Of a DNA stretch of 64,000 bases, positions 33,201 to 46,569 are shown piece by piece. The translations under genes and the position numbers were made by a program. Under the pieces are notes generated by a model. The model was given only the letters and a program-made list of their open reading frames with translations. It was not told the origin of the DNA and ran no database searches. This DNA comes from Amia ocellicauda (taxonomy: Eukaryota > Chordata > Actinopteri > Amiiformes > Amiidae), in the NCBI RefSeq assembly GCF_036373705.1, contig NC_089858.1, forward strand, positions 16,861,749-16,925,748, read 5' to 3'. Every line of letters starts with the position of its first letter. Position 1 is the stretch's first letter.

Positions 33201-36200
33201 CAATCACGGCCCTGTCTGCTGGCACTCGCCTCAAAGGAAGCCTGCATGCCCCATCTGGAGCGGCCTGTTATGGGGACAGATTGTAGTTTGATTTGCATTT
33301 TCCTTTCCACAAATTAAAACATTTAAAAGTTTTCGTTCCCATTTGGCTTATTTGAACTGAGCTGTCTTTCTTTATCCTCCCCCCTCCTCTCCATAAAGTG
33401 ACTTTTTGTTGTTGTTGCTAAAAGTCAGATTTAACATTAGGAGCACATAATTCATAAGTGTTGTCCCCACCTGTTTTGGAGATGCATCTTACTGTAACAC
33501 TTAGTTTGTTAGGATTATGTATCTCCTCAACCAAGTCAGACACAGACTTTTAAACTATTGATACCATGCAAGTTTTTTCTTTTCTTTTTTTCCTCTATAT
33601 ATTTTTTAAAAGGTCTGCCTTTCATAGTTCACCGGTAATGCTGCTGTACTGCTGCGCAAGGACTTGGTCATTTTGTTTTTGGTCTTTGAAGTAGTTTGTT
33701 GGTGTGTGTGTGCGTGCTCGTGCGTGTCGCTGTGCTCCTGCAGCGGGCAGGGAGATGGGCTGAGAGCCGCGCAGTGTGGGCCAGGCCCAGCCACTCCAGA
33801 GTTGTCAGCTCAGTTTCTTTGTCTGTGCGGCTGGTGGTTGTAGGTGGAGCCACTAAGCTGTGAAACCCGAGACGGCCGAGCCCAAAGGAAGGACTCTGTC
33901 TCCTCAAAGGGGAGCGGGAGGAGGCATTAGCTGACACTTGAAACTCTGCAGGCTGAGCTCCACACAATGGAGGACGGCTCCATCCTGTAGTGCGGGGAAG
34001 GATTTATTTTTACACTCCGCAGTCCGTCTGAAAGGGGTTCGGCTGCTGCTAGTGGTGATTTTTTTTTTTTTTTCTTCTTCTGTTCTCCTTCTCCCCTCTC
34101 CTCCCTGAAGACAAGGAGACGGGGAAACGTGTACTGGAATCTACTTGGGCGACACGACACGGGAGAGGGGCAGGCGCTCGCTCGCTCTCCCTCTCCATGG
34201 ATTTTCAAGGTTTTTTGCCCAGTCTGCTGCTGTATGGGAGTGGGAATTCGCTTCTAGAGGTCTGCCTTGTGTAACAAAACATCCCTGGAGAGCAGTGGAG
34301 TGTGTTCCTTGTGATTTACTGCCCTTCCTCCCCCCATTTTTTAAAATTTTGTATTTACCATAAAGAGGATTGTGTCAGTCTTAACGACGGGAGGCCTGAC
34401 TGTGTGTGTGCCACTGAAGAGGGGAGAGGGCTGTCGGGGCGCCCAGTGCCGTGACTTGGCAGGAGTAGGCAGTGTACGAGAGCGGCACCAGCACACTGCT
34501 GACCGACTTGTGCTGAGCTGCTCTTCGCGTGCCTTGCCAAGCCAGGTCTCTCTCTCTCTCCCTCTCTCTCCCCCCTGAGGGCGTCTCGCGCTGGAAGTCT
34601 CTGGCTTGAGGTTTGGCATAGGAGGGGCCTCTGTTATGGGGTGTTTTGTTTCTATGGAAAACGAAATGAAGAGTTTTAACTCCTCATGACGAGTAAAACT
34701 ACATTGCAGTTTCTGTACTCATGGAAAGGAGTGCTCGAACTTTTCACATGCATCTCAAGAAACGACAAAACCACCAAGACTAAAGGTAATTTTTAATGAT
34801 CCCTCCTTGTTTTTTTTGTTGTTGATTTGTTTTCCCCCACTCCGAGACTCCACCTGGCTGTGCAGAAGAGCAATACAAGTGTCTGGGGGCCAACAAAAGA
34901 ACATGAAGTTTGGCAGGGTGTCCTCTGCAGGGGCCCAAGCCAATCCCTAATAAACTAGAGCTAGCCGCACTGTTGATGTTTGGTGGAAAAAGTGCTTTAT
35001 TACACATTCTTCAAGATGTTTAGAGGGAGAGGGGAGATCCTGCACAGGGCCTCTTCAGGGAACCTGCTGCATGATGGGGTGGAGATTTTGACGTTGACCT
35101 ATTTTTTTTATTTTTTTTTCGATCGGTTTTATTTTTATTCATAATTTTAAGTCTGTTGTGAAAAAAGGTGGTGTGGTGGTAAACTAGTAAGTCAGGCAGT
35201 TGTGTGGCAAATGGTCTATAGTTCCTCAAAAAGCAGCAGGCAGAAAATGGCTCAGTGTGAGAGAGGCTTGTAGCTCCCTGCATATTCCCCAGGCTTCTGT
35301 ACTTGCTGACACTGGATCATTGCCACTTTTTGGTGTCTCCAGGTCGTGTTTCAATGCACTTGTAGTTGGATTCCCATGCATGTCATCTGAAGGATTATTC
35401 TCGTCCTGGTGGGCGGTCTTTGGGTTCAGACTGTGTAGACCTCATTCACGTTAAGGTTCAATTTGGATTCCTGTGTTTTTCTCATTGTATACAAAGCACA
35501 AAACAAGTAAAAAATGGTTCTATGGCGATCTCATTCACAGTCCATTGATGACTGACACACTGAGGTGTTGGTTTTATAAAAATCAAAAGGAGACAACCAG
35601 GTGTGACCATTGTGTGGGCGAGAGGTGCTGGAGCAGTAAGTGTCCTGCCAATGAAATAATTGATGATGTGTCCTGTGTGTGATGTTAACCTGCCTGTTGT
35701 TCCTGATTAATGTGCTTCTAACTGACCTGTCAGTAGAAGTTGCTGTGATGTGTCTATCAATGTAGCAGCATATCAATTGTATTTTTTTTTTGTATTGCTT
35801 CTTTACATTCTAGAGGTCCCAAAATTTCGAGAGAAGAAGCAAGCCTTAATTGGAAATCATATGGACGAAGGCAAGCATACATCTGAACTTTATTTTGTGT
35901 TTTGTATTTTATTATTTGGGGTGGTCGTGCTGTGTGTGTGAGGAGGTGCAGCCCCTCAGTGGGAGGTCTAGCAGGGAGAAAAGTGCCCCCAGAGCAGCAG
36001 ACCCGGACTGCGCTCTCCTGCACTGGCCCTTTAATCCACGCTCTCCTCTTCCATGTGGAACAGATGGACAACAATCCTCTTCCAGGAGATGCGCTGACCT
36101 TCCATTAGGAATTGCTGGGGGGGGTAAGAACCCCTCCCTCCGCTTACTTCCAAGATTAGCCTAACATGACCGAGCCCCGCTCCTGTGCCTTCTTGTTGAG

Positions 36201-38394
36201 CATGGGGAGTCTAGGCCCTTCGATCACATTGGGGAGTTTTGATCCAGAACTAGCACATTGTCTGTTCTATTGACCCTGCTATGGCAACGAACATTTCTGC
36301 CAGCGAAGGCCTTCAAGAGGCCTGGGCAGGCATGGGGTGCACTGGAAGTACATAGGTTCCCTCCAGTTTCTCACAGCAGTTTGCGTGCTGCTCCTTCAGA
36401 TAAAATAAACTGCAAAAATACACAAACCGTGCTTTATAGCCATATCATCATTTTGACTGTGTGTTTTGCTTCCACAATGCATCGACCACCCAAATTGTCT
36501 CACTCAGGGCCGTGTTGTGCAGCTGTTCCCTCCAGTGCTTGTGCTGGAGAGTGCCAGTCCTTTAGTTTTCTCCCTCTTCGATGTCTCGCCAGAAAAAAAT
36601 CTCAGTCCAGCTCAGTGAGAGAGAGTTGGTTGGGACTTGGCTAGAATAAAACCAGAAGCCCCTCTGGGGGAGCAGGCATTGAGGCATCGCTCTGGGTTGC
36701 TTACAGTGGCTCCAGTGGCAGAGGGATAGAGAGGGTTACCCCCCTGGCTGTGGTCAGGCAGGCAGCAGCCTGGGGGGGGAAGATGTAAAATGTAGGAAAT
36801 ACACAATCCACCCAATATTCTGGAAGACTAATTGTTTTTATGCATAGCTTTAGTATTTTTTTTTATATTCACCGTAATAATGTAAGCAGTTCATAGCTTT
36901 CCTCTGTCCATTCTGCCTTATTTTCTCCCTGCTATAATCTGCCCACTGAAACACAGCCGTTACTTTATAAATGCTTTGTGATATTTACTCCCTAATTCAA
37001 GTTAGCTTTAGTATATATATTTTTTGTCTTGTTTTTTACATTTGTAAATCCTTTATTGTGGTGCAGAATGTTGGTGGAACTGTATTCTACATAAAAAAGC
37101 CAGAGAACTTTATCCACAGTAATAGGGTGGGGGGGGGGGGTTGGGTGGCTGTGTAACACTTTTCGTCAGTAGCTCGGCTGTGACCATGCGTATAGTCTTG
37201 TTTTTGATCGCCACACCATCCCTTGTGTTTGTCAGCAGTAGTCATCATGCTAATTCAGTTTACCCCTAGTGAATTGCAAAGCATGAAAACCTTGCTGTTC
37301 GTTGCATCAGTGCGAAGGCCTGATCTGACTGCACAGGGCTGGCAACCCGGGGCGCTGGGAAACATGACATTGGCATGGAAACGCAAGTCAGATGTATCCT
37401 GTCAAGCCCCCGGATTAATGTCCGCAACTCCAGTAGGAGGCACTAATGCGGGCGTCTCTGGGAGCAGAGTCTGACGCCCCGTGTGCAGACGCCTGCACAC
37501 TGCGCAGCCTGTCTGAGCATGTATCGGTGCTCACCAGACACCTTGCCGAAGTGCCCCGGGGTGGGGGGGGGTGGAAGATGTTCAGATTAGGCCCCTTCAG
37601 TTAGGTTTTATGGTCATTATGCTTTTTTCTATTTAAAGTCCCTTCTGTTCTAATTTGGGATTTTTACAGTGTTACTCACTCCTGTTAAGCCTATTAGGCA
37701 TACAAATAACACCCCTAATCTTCATAGTTCTAGCAGGCTCTTTCTGCCCTGGCATGGCCGTCTTGGTCCTGCTGTCACTGTTTCACCAGCCATAACCCCC
37801 GCAGACCCCACAGCACTGACCGATGTGGCACACTAATGATGCCTCTGCTGTTCAAACCTCACTGTTTGGTACAGGATGCTGGTTCCATTCGTCCACCTTC
37901 GCACAAGCCTTGTGTAGCAAAACTGATGGTGACCCATTGATCTATGTTTTATAATTTTCTTGTATTTATTCATTTCCAGAAGTAAAATTAAAATGCACAA
38001 AGTCACCACCCATTGCCACATAACCCTGTTGGGTGCCAGGCAGCATTAACACATCCTGCTAGAGAGTAAATAAATAAAGGAGCAGTTGGAGCCGGCCTCA
38101 CGTGCACTGGCAGGAGAAGTCTCTATCAGGCACAAGCTGCAGCCCACATTAAAATAGTCCGAGAGAAATTAATCATTTTACAACCTTGGGTCTTAAAAAT
38201 AGATGCTGACGTGGTTCATCCCAGTTATGTGGCATTGAAAAAGCATTTCATCCCACTGGGGTCTGCCTGCTAGCTCCCTGTTTCAGTAGCATTACCTTTT
38301 TTTTGGTCTTAAGCTAGAAGGGAGGGGGCGGGGGTGTGGACTCTGTGTTTTGGAGAGAGATGACTTTGTTTCTTCCCTTCTTCCTGTCCCGTAG
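29314..38394 (+). other. SIAH1: SIAH1 intron 1 (putative)
   Basis: About 9 kb between the CpG island and the coding exon, ending in a pyrimidine-rich tract and GTAG at 38391-38394. No internal gene, transposase or RNA gene was recognised. A G/C-rich stretch at 33700-34620 could hold an alternative 5' exon but shows no clear coding signal. Confidence 0.5.
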
Positions 38395-38396
38395 AA

Positions 38397-39245
38397 ATGA
38401 GTCGCCAGACCGCCACAGCGCTCCCCACAGGAACCTCCAAGTGCGCCCCATCCCAGCGAGTGCCGGCGCTGACGGGCACCACAGCTTCCAACAATGACCT
38501 GGCTAGCCTGTTCGAGTGCCCAGTGTGCTTTGACTATGTGCTGCCCCCAATCCTGCAGTGCCAGAGCGGACACCTCGTCTGCAGCAACTGCCGGCCCAAG
38601 CTCACCTGCTGCCCCACGTGTCGGGGCCCACTGGGCTCCATCCGCAACCTGGCCATGGAGAAGGTGGCCAACTCGGTGCTGTTCCCCTGCAAGTACGCCT
38701 CATCGGGCTGCGAGGTCACGCTGCCGCACACTGAGAAAGCAGAGCACGAGGAGCTGTGCGAGTTCCGGCCGTACTCCTGCCCCTGCCCGGGCGCTTCCTG
38801 CAAGTGGCAGGGCTCCCTGGACGCGGTGATGCCCCACCTGATGCACCAGCACAAGTCCATCACCACCCTGCAGGGCGAGGACATCGTGTTCCTGGCCACG
38901 GACATCAACCTGCCGGGCGCAGTGGACTGGGTGATGATGCAGTCCTGCTTCGGCTTCCACTTCATGCTGGTGCTGGAGAAGCAGGAGAAATACGACGGGC
39001 ACCAGCAGTTCTTTGCCATCGTGCAGCTGATCGGCACACGCAAGCAGGCCGAGAACTTCGCATACCGCCTGGAGCTGAACGGGCACCGCCGCCGGCTCAC
39101 CTGGGAGGCCACGCCCCGCTCCATCCACGAGGGCATCGCCACTGCCATCATGAACAGTGACTGCCTGGTGTTCGACACCTCCATCGCACAGCTGTTCGCC
39201 GAGAACGGCAACCTGGGCATCAACGTCACCATCTCCATGTGCTGA
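38397..39245 (+). CDS. SIAH1: SIAH1 RING-type E3 ubiquitin ligase
   Basis: An intact 282-residue frame in a single exon from ATG 38397 to TGA 39243-39245, the same length as human SIAH1 and nearly identical as I recall it. SIAH proteins pick substrates through a C-terminal domain and pass ubiquitin from E2 enzymes. They act in hypoxia (PHD), Wnt (beta-catenin), netrin-receptor and stress pathways in cytosol and nucleus. Visible parts: low-complexity N-terminus 1-40; RING finger 41-76 starting [15 protein letters not shown] with the full C3HC4 set; two SIAH-type zinc fingers about 93-153 ([26 protein letters not shown]); substrate-binding and dimerisation domain about 154-282 ending INVTISMC. 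The exon begins two bases before the ATG at acceptor CGTAG. Third codon positions are very GC-rich, which creates long antisense open frames. Confidence 0.97.
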   Translation: MSRQTATALPTGTSKCAPSQRVPALTGTTASNNDLASLFECPVCFDYVLPPILQCQSGHLVCSNCRPKLTCCPTCRGPLGSIRNLAMEKVANSVLFPCKYASSGCEVTLPHTEKAEHEELCEFRPYSCPCPGASCKWQGSLDAVMPHLMHQHKSITTLQGEDIVFLATDINLPGAVDWVMMQSCFGFHFMLVLEKQEKYDGHQQFFAIVQLIGTRKQAENFAYRLELNGHRRRLTWEATPRSIHEGIATAIMNSDCLVFDTSIAQLFAENGNLGINVTISMC

Positions 39246-42200
39246 GGCCAGACACGGACACCTCAGTTTAATGGGGTTTTTTACGGTGGGAGGGGGGCGG
39301 GGGAGGGGCGCAGGGGGTGGGGAGGGGCCAAGACCGATTTCGTTAATGGTGTTCATAATAAAAATTAAAAAATAAAATAAAAAAAACCTTAAACAATATA
39401 TATATAGATATATATATATATATATAATCACATTTCAATTTCAAAATAGGAAAAGACTTTTATGGAAGTTCACTGCCAGATGTGTTTTTTTGTTTTGATT
39501 TTTTTTTTGTCTTCTCTTCCATGAATTAAACACACCCTGGCTCTTGAAGTTTAAAATGCTGGCTGAGATTAAATTAGCTGCATGTGGTAACACTAATGTA
39601 TAAAATTTAAATAATACATACAAAATTTTACATAAAGCAAAATCAAATACATTCTTCTCCTCTCTGGCAAACCACTCAATACCTCCCCAAGGGGGCAGCA
39701 ACCTTTTGTAATAAACTAAAAGAAAAAGAAGAAAAAAAAAAAAACTTGTAAATTGTGGCTAATCCTCAGTGTTTGTAGACTGATTGTATTGTTATAAAAT
39801 GACTGTCTGAGGTTTTTTGTTTTTTTTATTATTTTTGTGTTTTTCTTTTGGCGAGCCAAGTCTGGCAGCTCCACGCTGCCTCGTCTGTCTGATATGTCAC
39901 TACATAGTATTGCTGCTGTTTGTTTAATTTCTGTGTATTGCAATTTTTTTAATGACCTTTTTAGTTTTTTGTTTTTTTTTGTCATTTTCTTTTTGTTTTT
40001 GACATTAAATAAATTTCACTTTATCTTTTTCATAATTCTGCTCCTCTTACCTTTTTGGTGTGAATTTCTCCCCTACCCTGCTTTTAAATGTTTTACCTTT
40101 TTTAAAAAAAATGTATCCTAGCCTGTTTTGTGTTTAATTTATTTTTAAACTACTCGGAGTCCCATGTTGCAATTCCTCTCCTGTGCAAGTCTCGACAGCA
40201 GCGCAGGCCACAGGAATGCGCCAGGCCGTGGGAGCCGTGTGGCGTGTGCCGTATGTACCTGCTGGCTGCCCTGCTGTGAATGTGGTTTCTCGCTCGCTGT
40301 CCCTATGTTGTGCTCAGTCCACCTCTGTCAGGCTGGGGTTTCTGACTAACCTCTCTTTCACCAACACCTCCAACTTTGCTAATGCCCCCGTCCCCCCATT
40401 TCTCAGTCTCTTTACCTGTCCGTGTTGTGGTGAAACGAAGCTCTTGTCTCTGGCGCTTGTGTCGGCCTCATGCTCGCCTCCTGCCTGCAGTCCTAGTCTG
40501 GTTTCAGTCCAGCTGAGCTCTTGTAAGATCCAGTTGTTTTCATCTGATTTCTTCTTGTTACTGATTTACAAATGTATATATAATTTACTTGTCTTTTTAG
40601 CGAGAGTAATGTCCCTCAACTGACAATTGGCTACAACCAAAATATGAATAATAGAAATTAAATAAATGCATGCCCTTAGCTATTTTAATTAAAAAAAGAA
40701 ATCTGAATGTGAGAGAGCACTCCCTTCATTATTGTTAAGAAGCTCTATCTTCCCCTTGGTCTGTTGATGTAAGAGGGGCTGTGAGGGGCCCAGAAGACCC
40801 CTGTCCTCTGCTGCAGGTGGGGACAGGTATGTGTGCGTCTCAGGTGTGGGGGGGCTGCGCTCCACAGCCAGGTTCTGATCCGAGCACACGGGAGTTATTT
40901 CTACAAAGCGTCTACAACCCAGCATGTCCGAGATCTGTATTGTAAAAGTGGAAGTGTCAAATGTTTGAACTGTCTGATTTAGAACTACAAAAATCCTCTG
41001 AAGTAAATGAAGTGACTGGGTTGTGAGATGGATCAGAAGCGCAGGCTGGTCTCTGGGGTTCTGCGACTGTCGTATCTGTTCTGTGTCGGTACAGCAGCGT
41101 TGCGTTTGCTCTGTGTGGTGCCACTGGCTCTTGTATCCCGAGAGCAGCAAGTTGGGGGTGGAGTCGGCCTGTCTGCAGTTTGAATCTGGTTAATCCTTGT
41201 GTGAAAACCTTCGAAGGAGAAGGAAGCCCTGCGTCCCCCACACCCTCTCACTGCATCCTGCTTTAGGACATTTGTACCTCTTATCTTTCTTTTCATTTGT
41301 GTTATGTGTGTGATTATAGAAAGAATCAACTTGAAAATGCAGGATTATTGTGAAAGTGCCATGAAACAAGTTACACTGACATTATTGGACTTATTGAGCT
41401 GTGGGGTTTGGAAAGGTGGAGTCACAGCAGAAGGTGGGGAACCATTTAAACAAATAATAATAATCGTAAAGCATTGACCTTCCATTGAACAAGTAATACA
41501 ATTAAAAACTCCAGTGAGAGGGCTTCCCCACCCATCGCTGTGAACCATGTAGTACCCTCTCCTCCTAACTGATGTCTCTGTGTGTCTATACTCAGCTCAA
41601 AAGCGGTCTTCTGTAAAAGTGTGCATTGTGGCAAAAGAGGTCAGTCCTTCAGTGCGGCCTTCGGACCAGCCTTGCTGTCCAGAGCTGTGCAATACTGACG
41701 TTGTAAATACAGAGACCCAGAACAAGGGTTTCTCTTTGTACGTTCAGGAACAACAAACATCGAAGCATTATGAGAACTCTGATCCTCGTTCTCATGCGGT
41801 TCGATTTTGTTCACCTGCCTGGTGCGCATGTTCTGTTCCCCCACGTACCTGTGAGGTACTGATTCAGCTGATTCATTAATGACCTCGTGGTGGATCTCAA
41901 TGGATTTGTTTGTACTCTGACCACCCAGAATCCTGCTCGTTAGTCCTCTTAGAACCTCATTAATTAATTTCCTGAGAAATACTGTTCAAATATTTAGACA
42001 AATAAGAGCGAGACCGCAGATGGCTTCTTGGGCGCTTGTCCTGTTTTATGCCACAGGGACGGCCGTGGGTCCACACAGAGCAGCCTCCACAAGGCTCCTC
42101 TGGGTCAGTGGAGGAGGGGAGTAATATTTCCATTTTTTAATATTTGTTTTCTCATGGTCACATGCAAACTCAGTATTTAAAATAATAATAATGATGTTGG

Positions 42201-42545
42201 AAGTTGCTTTTCTGGTAATTAATTGTGTATCAACACTGATTCAGAAACCCTTCATAGCATTAACTTGAATTTACATTTTTATTTTTTCCAATTTGCAGAA
42301 ACGGTAGCAAACTAATTCAAAGCCATATACAGAGAAACATTTCTGCAAAAGGCATAGTTGGCATTCTGGAGTTCAGGTCCGGTTGCATTGGTTTCAGTGG
42401 TCTGGTCGTGTGTGTAGCTGAACCTGTGCAGGTGGTTTCCCATTAAGCAGTGTACATATGTTAGGGTTTGTTTGTTTTTATTTCTCCACACATTTTCAGT
42501 GGTTAATTGTATTTATGAATAAACAAAATTGTTCTATATAATGTG
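39246..42545 (+). other. SIAH1: Probable SIAH1 3'UTR with several poly(A) signals
   Basis: AT-rich sequence after the stop with several AATAAA hexamers. The first useful one is at 39357-39362 and a good distal one at 42518-42523 is followed by GT-rich sequence. Alternative polyadenylation could give 3'UTRs from about 0.13 to 3.3 kb. A Pumilio-type UGUAUAUA is present at 40573-40580. No coding sequence is seen. The true end is not fixed by sequence. Confidence 0.5.
42518..42523 (+). terminator. SIAH1: Distal SIAH1 polyadenylation signal (candidate)
   Basis: AATAAA followed 10-30 bases later by GTTCTATATAATGTGTTTG, a GT-rich downstream element. It is a plausible distal cleavage site for the long 3'UTR form. 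Confidence 0.45.
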
Positions 42546-45500
42546 TTTGTTCTAAAGCCTTTTTCTTCTCATTTTTCTGCTCCTTTGTTCATACAGGTGT
42601 TGACAGACTGCTTGGCGGTGAACTTGCCCAGCAGGTATGAGAGACTGGCAGGGGCGCTTTTCAACTGACAACACATTTTTCCAATACCGTAGAAAACGGC
42701 TGGTTTCCTGTTTTTCTTTGGGAAAGGATTGTGGTCAGTGCCCACGTATCTGTCTGTGCCATGCACGCAGATCAAATAAATAAAGTGTTACTCAGAATGA
42801 AAAAACACAACAACAAAAAACACTTTAATCTTTAATGATTCGTCTTATCTGAAGAGGGGGAATAAAAGGGAAGTTTTGCCACATGCGTCAGTGTATTGTA
42901 GGGCTGCTCTTGTTCCCTGTTTGTGATCCACTTTTCACAGCCTAGTTAATAGACGGCTCTTTGTGAGACGAAGGGTGAATACAGCGCATTGAGAGGACTG
43001 GAACTTCCTGTTTCCTCCCCTTTACGCAAAACACGGATTCAGATGAACAATGAAACCCCTGCAGTCTTCCTCAAGAGCACCAGACCTGTCCAGACATATG
43101 GGCACCCAGCCACCAAACCCCTTAAAAACAAGGGAGCAGATTGTCTGTGCTCAGATGCCTAGCAGAAAAGGCATCTTATTTTATTTTAGTTTTCTACAGC
43201 ATTTGAAAGACCCACAGGACAGCAGTAAACGATAAATACAAAATTACAAATGCAAATGTTAGTTTTCTTTATTTTGGAAGTCTTTGTCTTTTTTTCTTTA
43301 AGACACTTAATGCAGAGGTATAACAAGCTGTTTGCTATTTTTGCATTTGTAATTTTGTATTCATTGCATCTTTTGTACCCCCTTTAAGGTATGAATACTG
43401 AAGTGATTGTAACAGGAATGTTCGTCTCAGCCCCACACGTTTTAGAAACACTTCACTCCACTTCAGATTATTTATGCCCCTCCCCAGGCACACACACCTT
43501 TTATTTGGGTACTGACATTAGGTACCTGTTTTGCAATGTGGTAACTACATGTTCATTTAAACTGGTAAGTCTGGTCTGTAAAGCTGGGTCTTCGAGTCTT
43601 CGTCTGGTGGCCTCCGCTGTGGAAAGCTGTCGTTCATGTCAGACAAGTTGAATAGGAGCCGTTCAGCGAAGAGATTTTCACTGGGGCCTTGGCAGGGGTT
43701 CAACACTGAAGGACTGCCAGGAAAATTATGGTGGGCAAAGATCTGTTCCTGTCAACACACATGTACACATACAAACACAAAACAGCTTGTTTATAAACCT
43801 CTATACATTCACATCCCTCCGCAGGCTGCACGTTGCTTGGCGAAGAATCGGGTCAAGGTGTGTTTGTGGTCCAATGAAAGTTGTGCTTTAAACATGGCCC
43901 CTGCAGTCTGCAGGTATCCCGTTTGAACATTGAATACAAGCGGTTATGTCAAACCAAGAAGTTCAGAAAACCATGAGATATAAAGCCACAACCTATGCAA
44001 AAGTCACTGAATTGAAAAAGCACTGACTTTTTTTTTTTTCAGAATCAAAGACTACATGTTTGATCTGGCTGAGAAAGCAACGTACAATAAAATCAATAAA
44101 TACATAAATCAGTTGATGCTAAATATTTTAACAGCATGGATAATATTTTACATGACAAAATCCATCATTTAAATGTCAAAATGTGATTCTTTTGTGGATC
44201 TTGCAAAACAGTTGCTCTTTGAAAAATATATTTACTCTATTGCATTTTGGACTTCTCAGCCACCATAGTCTACATTTCTGAATGAGCTCACTTATTAAAA
44301 ACAAAACTATTTTAGTCTTGGTTAGTAAGCATCTTGGAGAAATAATCTGGCACACATTTAAACAATGGGTATGTGGGTATGTTTTTTAAAAATGTAATAT
44401 TTCCACTTCCCATCACCTTCATCTAAAAAACAAATATTGAGCCACTATACACAACATGTGGGGAAAAGCTACACAACCCTGGCAAGAATGTAATTATGAA
44501 AGCATTATTTACCACTGCGATTCCTACACGAAGCAATGAAGACACACTGATGCAAGAATGTGTTTATTGTACATGAGATGAGAAACCACTTGAGGCAGCA
44601 GACAACAGTAAAAACAGTCACCCCCTCCTCAGAGGAAAAGCCAGAAAGAAGTTGTGATGTGATGTGCATCTTACAGAGTCAAAGCTCCTCCAGCCTGTAT
44701 CCCTTAACCCTGACTGCAATTCATGAACATGCAAACCAACAGCCCTGTCTCCCGCAGGCGAGCACGGCTCTCTGCCCCCCCATCAGGGAGTCAGTGACAC
44801 CTCAGAGCAGCATCTACAACCATTAATACAATTTCACCATTTTAGCAATTAACCTTCATCACTGAAGCATCTCTCTGTATTCCACGAATGTCTACCTGTC
44901 AAAGTAAGAGTCCAAAAAAACATTTTGAACGACTCCAACAATACATACCAGCATCACAGACAAGGTGAGGGAAAATACTTATACGTTTACAATTGGGACA
45001 TTGTGGAAACTTCCATCTTCTCTGAGTGGGTACTGCTCTACCTGCTCATAAACACGTCTTAGCCAATGCCATCGAACACCAATGGGAGCTGTGACTTGAG
45101 CCGAGGTGCCACTGTTGTCACCCAGTTGAGTCCCTTCTGACGCGACGCAAGGAAGAACCGGCCTCAATGGCGGCCATAAGGAGCTCTTTGTTCCTGGTTA
45201 AAACTGCCATCTGTGCAACTGCCAAACTTTCGACACCTTTTCTTTTTTAAATTCAGGTTTAACACCTGCTAACCTCCCTATTGCGAGGTCCGGGATCACT
45301 TTAGAAAGAGTACAACTTGTCCTGATTGCAGTCAATTTATACCCCCCTCCCCAAATTAATTAAATTGCCATTATTAATAAGATGTCCCTTACATTGTACA
45401 AGAAAGGTAGATCAGGCTTCACGACTTTCTGACGACAACCGCACAGGTCTGCAGGACAGCAAGGGACAAACACGGCAAACAAGCGGCCCCACGTGTGCCG

Positions 45501-46130
45501 AGCGGTCAGGGCCGGCTACGCTGCCGAGAGAGAGAGAGGCTGCCAGCTTCATGACACCGCAGAGCGGAGAGGAAGCACGGGGGGAGGGAGGGGAATAGCA
45601 GCCGGTGGGAGAGAGTAGATTGCTCAACAGCAAACAGGTTTCTCTATCGCTGCATATCCATTAATTGCATTTATTTAACCCTCTAAAAAGACTATTTATA
45701 TATTACTTCCGCAAAACAATAAAAAAATAAATTAAAAAAGGCAGAAATAAGTGCACTTAGTGGGCAGTATCCCATTACTGTGTCTGTGTGCAGGGCTCCC
45801 TGTCAGCCCGCCAGCCCCATTACCACCTGTTTAGTGTTTCGTGTTGCTGCAGCCAGAGCGTTTAATGACAAGCGGGCTTTAAATTATGAATGGTGCTGCC
45901 GCCGGGGCTCGGCTCTGGTGATGCAGTCTGTCTGGGAAACCACACAGCTCTCCCCTTTTGTCTACTGCTGCCTGTGTCTCTGCTCTTGTGCGTCTCCATG
46001 GCCTCTCTGTGTACACATGGAGCTCCCTCGCTCTCTCTCTGACAATCCGTGCTCTAAGTGCTATAGGTCTGTAAACAACAGCTGTGTGTATATGAAGGCT
46101 TAGGGACAAAACTTAAGAGAAAACGGTTAT
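42546..46130. other. Spacer between convergent SIAH1 and LONP2
   Basis: No gene recognised. It holds a 22-bp perfect inverted repeat at 43235-43256 and 43340-43361 and AT-rich unique sequence. The (+) and (-) genes on each side both end here. Confidence 0.55.
43235..43361. repeat. Perfect 22-bp inverted repeat with 83-bp spacer
   Basis: The left arm at 43235-43256 (AATACAAAATTACAAATGCA and two more bases) is matched exactly in reverse complement by 43340-43361. Arms do not extend outward and no target duplication is obvious. It could be a small MITE remnant or a hairpin-forming element. Confidence 0.75.
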
Positions 46131-46153
46131 TAGTCTCTACATACATCTATCAC

Positions 46154-46159
46154 TTTATT
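46154..46159 (-). terminator. LONP2: LONP2 polyadenylation signal (candidate)
   Basis: TTTATT on the plus strand is AATAAA on the gene strand, about 190 bases after the LONP2 stop. It is the first such hexamer downstream of the stop codon. Confidence 0.55.
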
Positions 46160-46347
46160 AATCTGCCAAAATATTATACCAATATACCAACACCCAATAT
46201 TGATGGTTGTATGTAAGCGTACAGAATTAGGAATCTCATTCAAATAAGAAGAGAGAGAAAGTGTGTATCTGTCTATCAATTAGTGAGCGTCTCCCTCGGT
46301 CTCCGTTTCCGCCTCTCTGGGTGTGGCCGCGCTGGCAGGTCAGTGGG

Positions 46348-46569
46348 TCACAGTTTGCTGGCGAGGCGGGGGAGGGCGCGGGGGGCGGGGAAGCCGGCGT
46401 CGAAGGCGGCGTTGAGCACATCATCCAGACAAGCGGCCAGCACGAAGTCTAGCTCGGCACGCACCGGGGCCGGGATCTCCTCTAGGTCCTTCTCGTTCCT
46501 CTTGGGAATTATAATCCGCTTTAATCCCGCTCTGTGCGCCGCCAAGACCTTATCCTTGATCCCTCCCAC
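46348..46569 (-). CDS. LONP2: LONP2 exon 15, catalytic lysine and PTS1 (residues 775-847)
   Basis: Begins [20 protein letters not shown], with Lys781 lying 43 residues after Ser738 as in other Lon proteases. It ends [10 protein letters not shown] followed by TGA at 46350-46348. The SKL tripeptide is the classic peroxisomal import signal. Confidence 0.95.
   Translation of the reverse strand: MGGIKDKVLAAHRAGLKRIIIPKRNEKDLEEIPAPVRAELDFVLAACLDDVLNAAFDAGFPAPRALPRLASKL

Noticed and set aside
38534-39431. Long antisense open frames (234 and 243 codons) opposite SIAH1
   Set aside because: They mirror the GC-rich third codon positions of the SIAH1 coding exon, have no domain of their own and no promoter or splice context.
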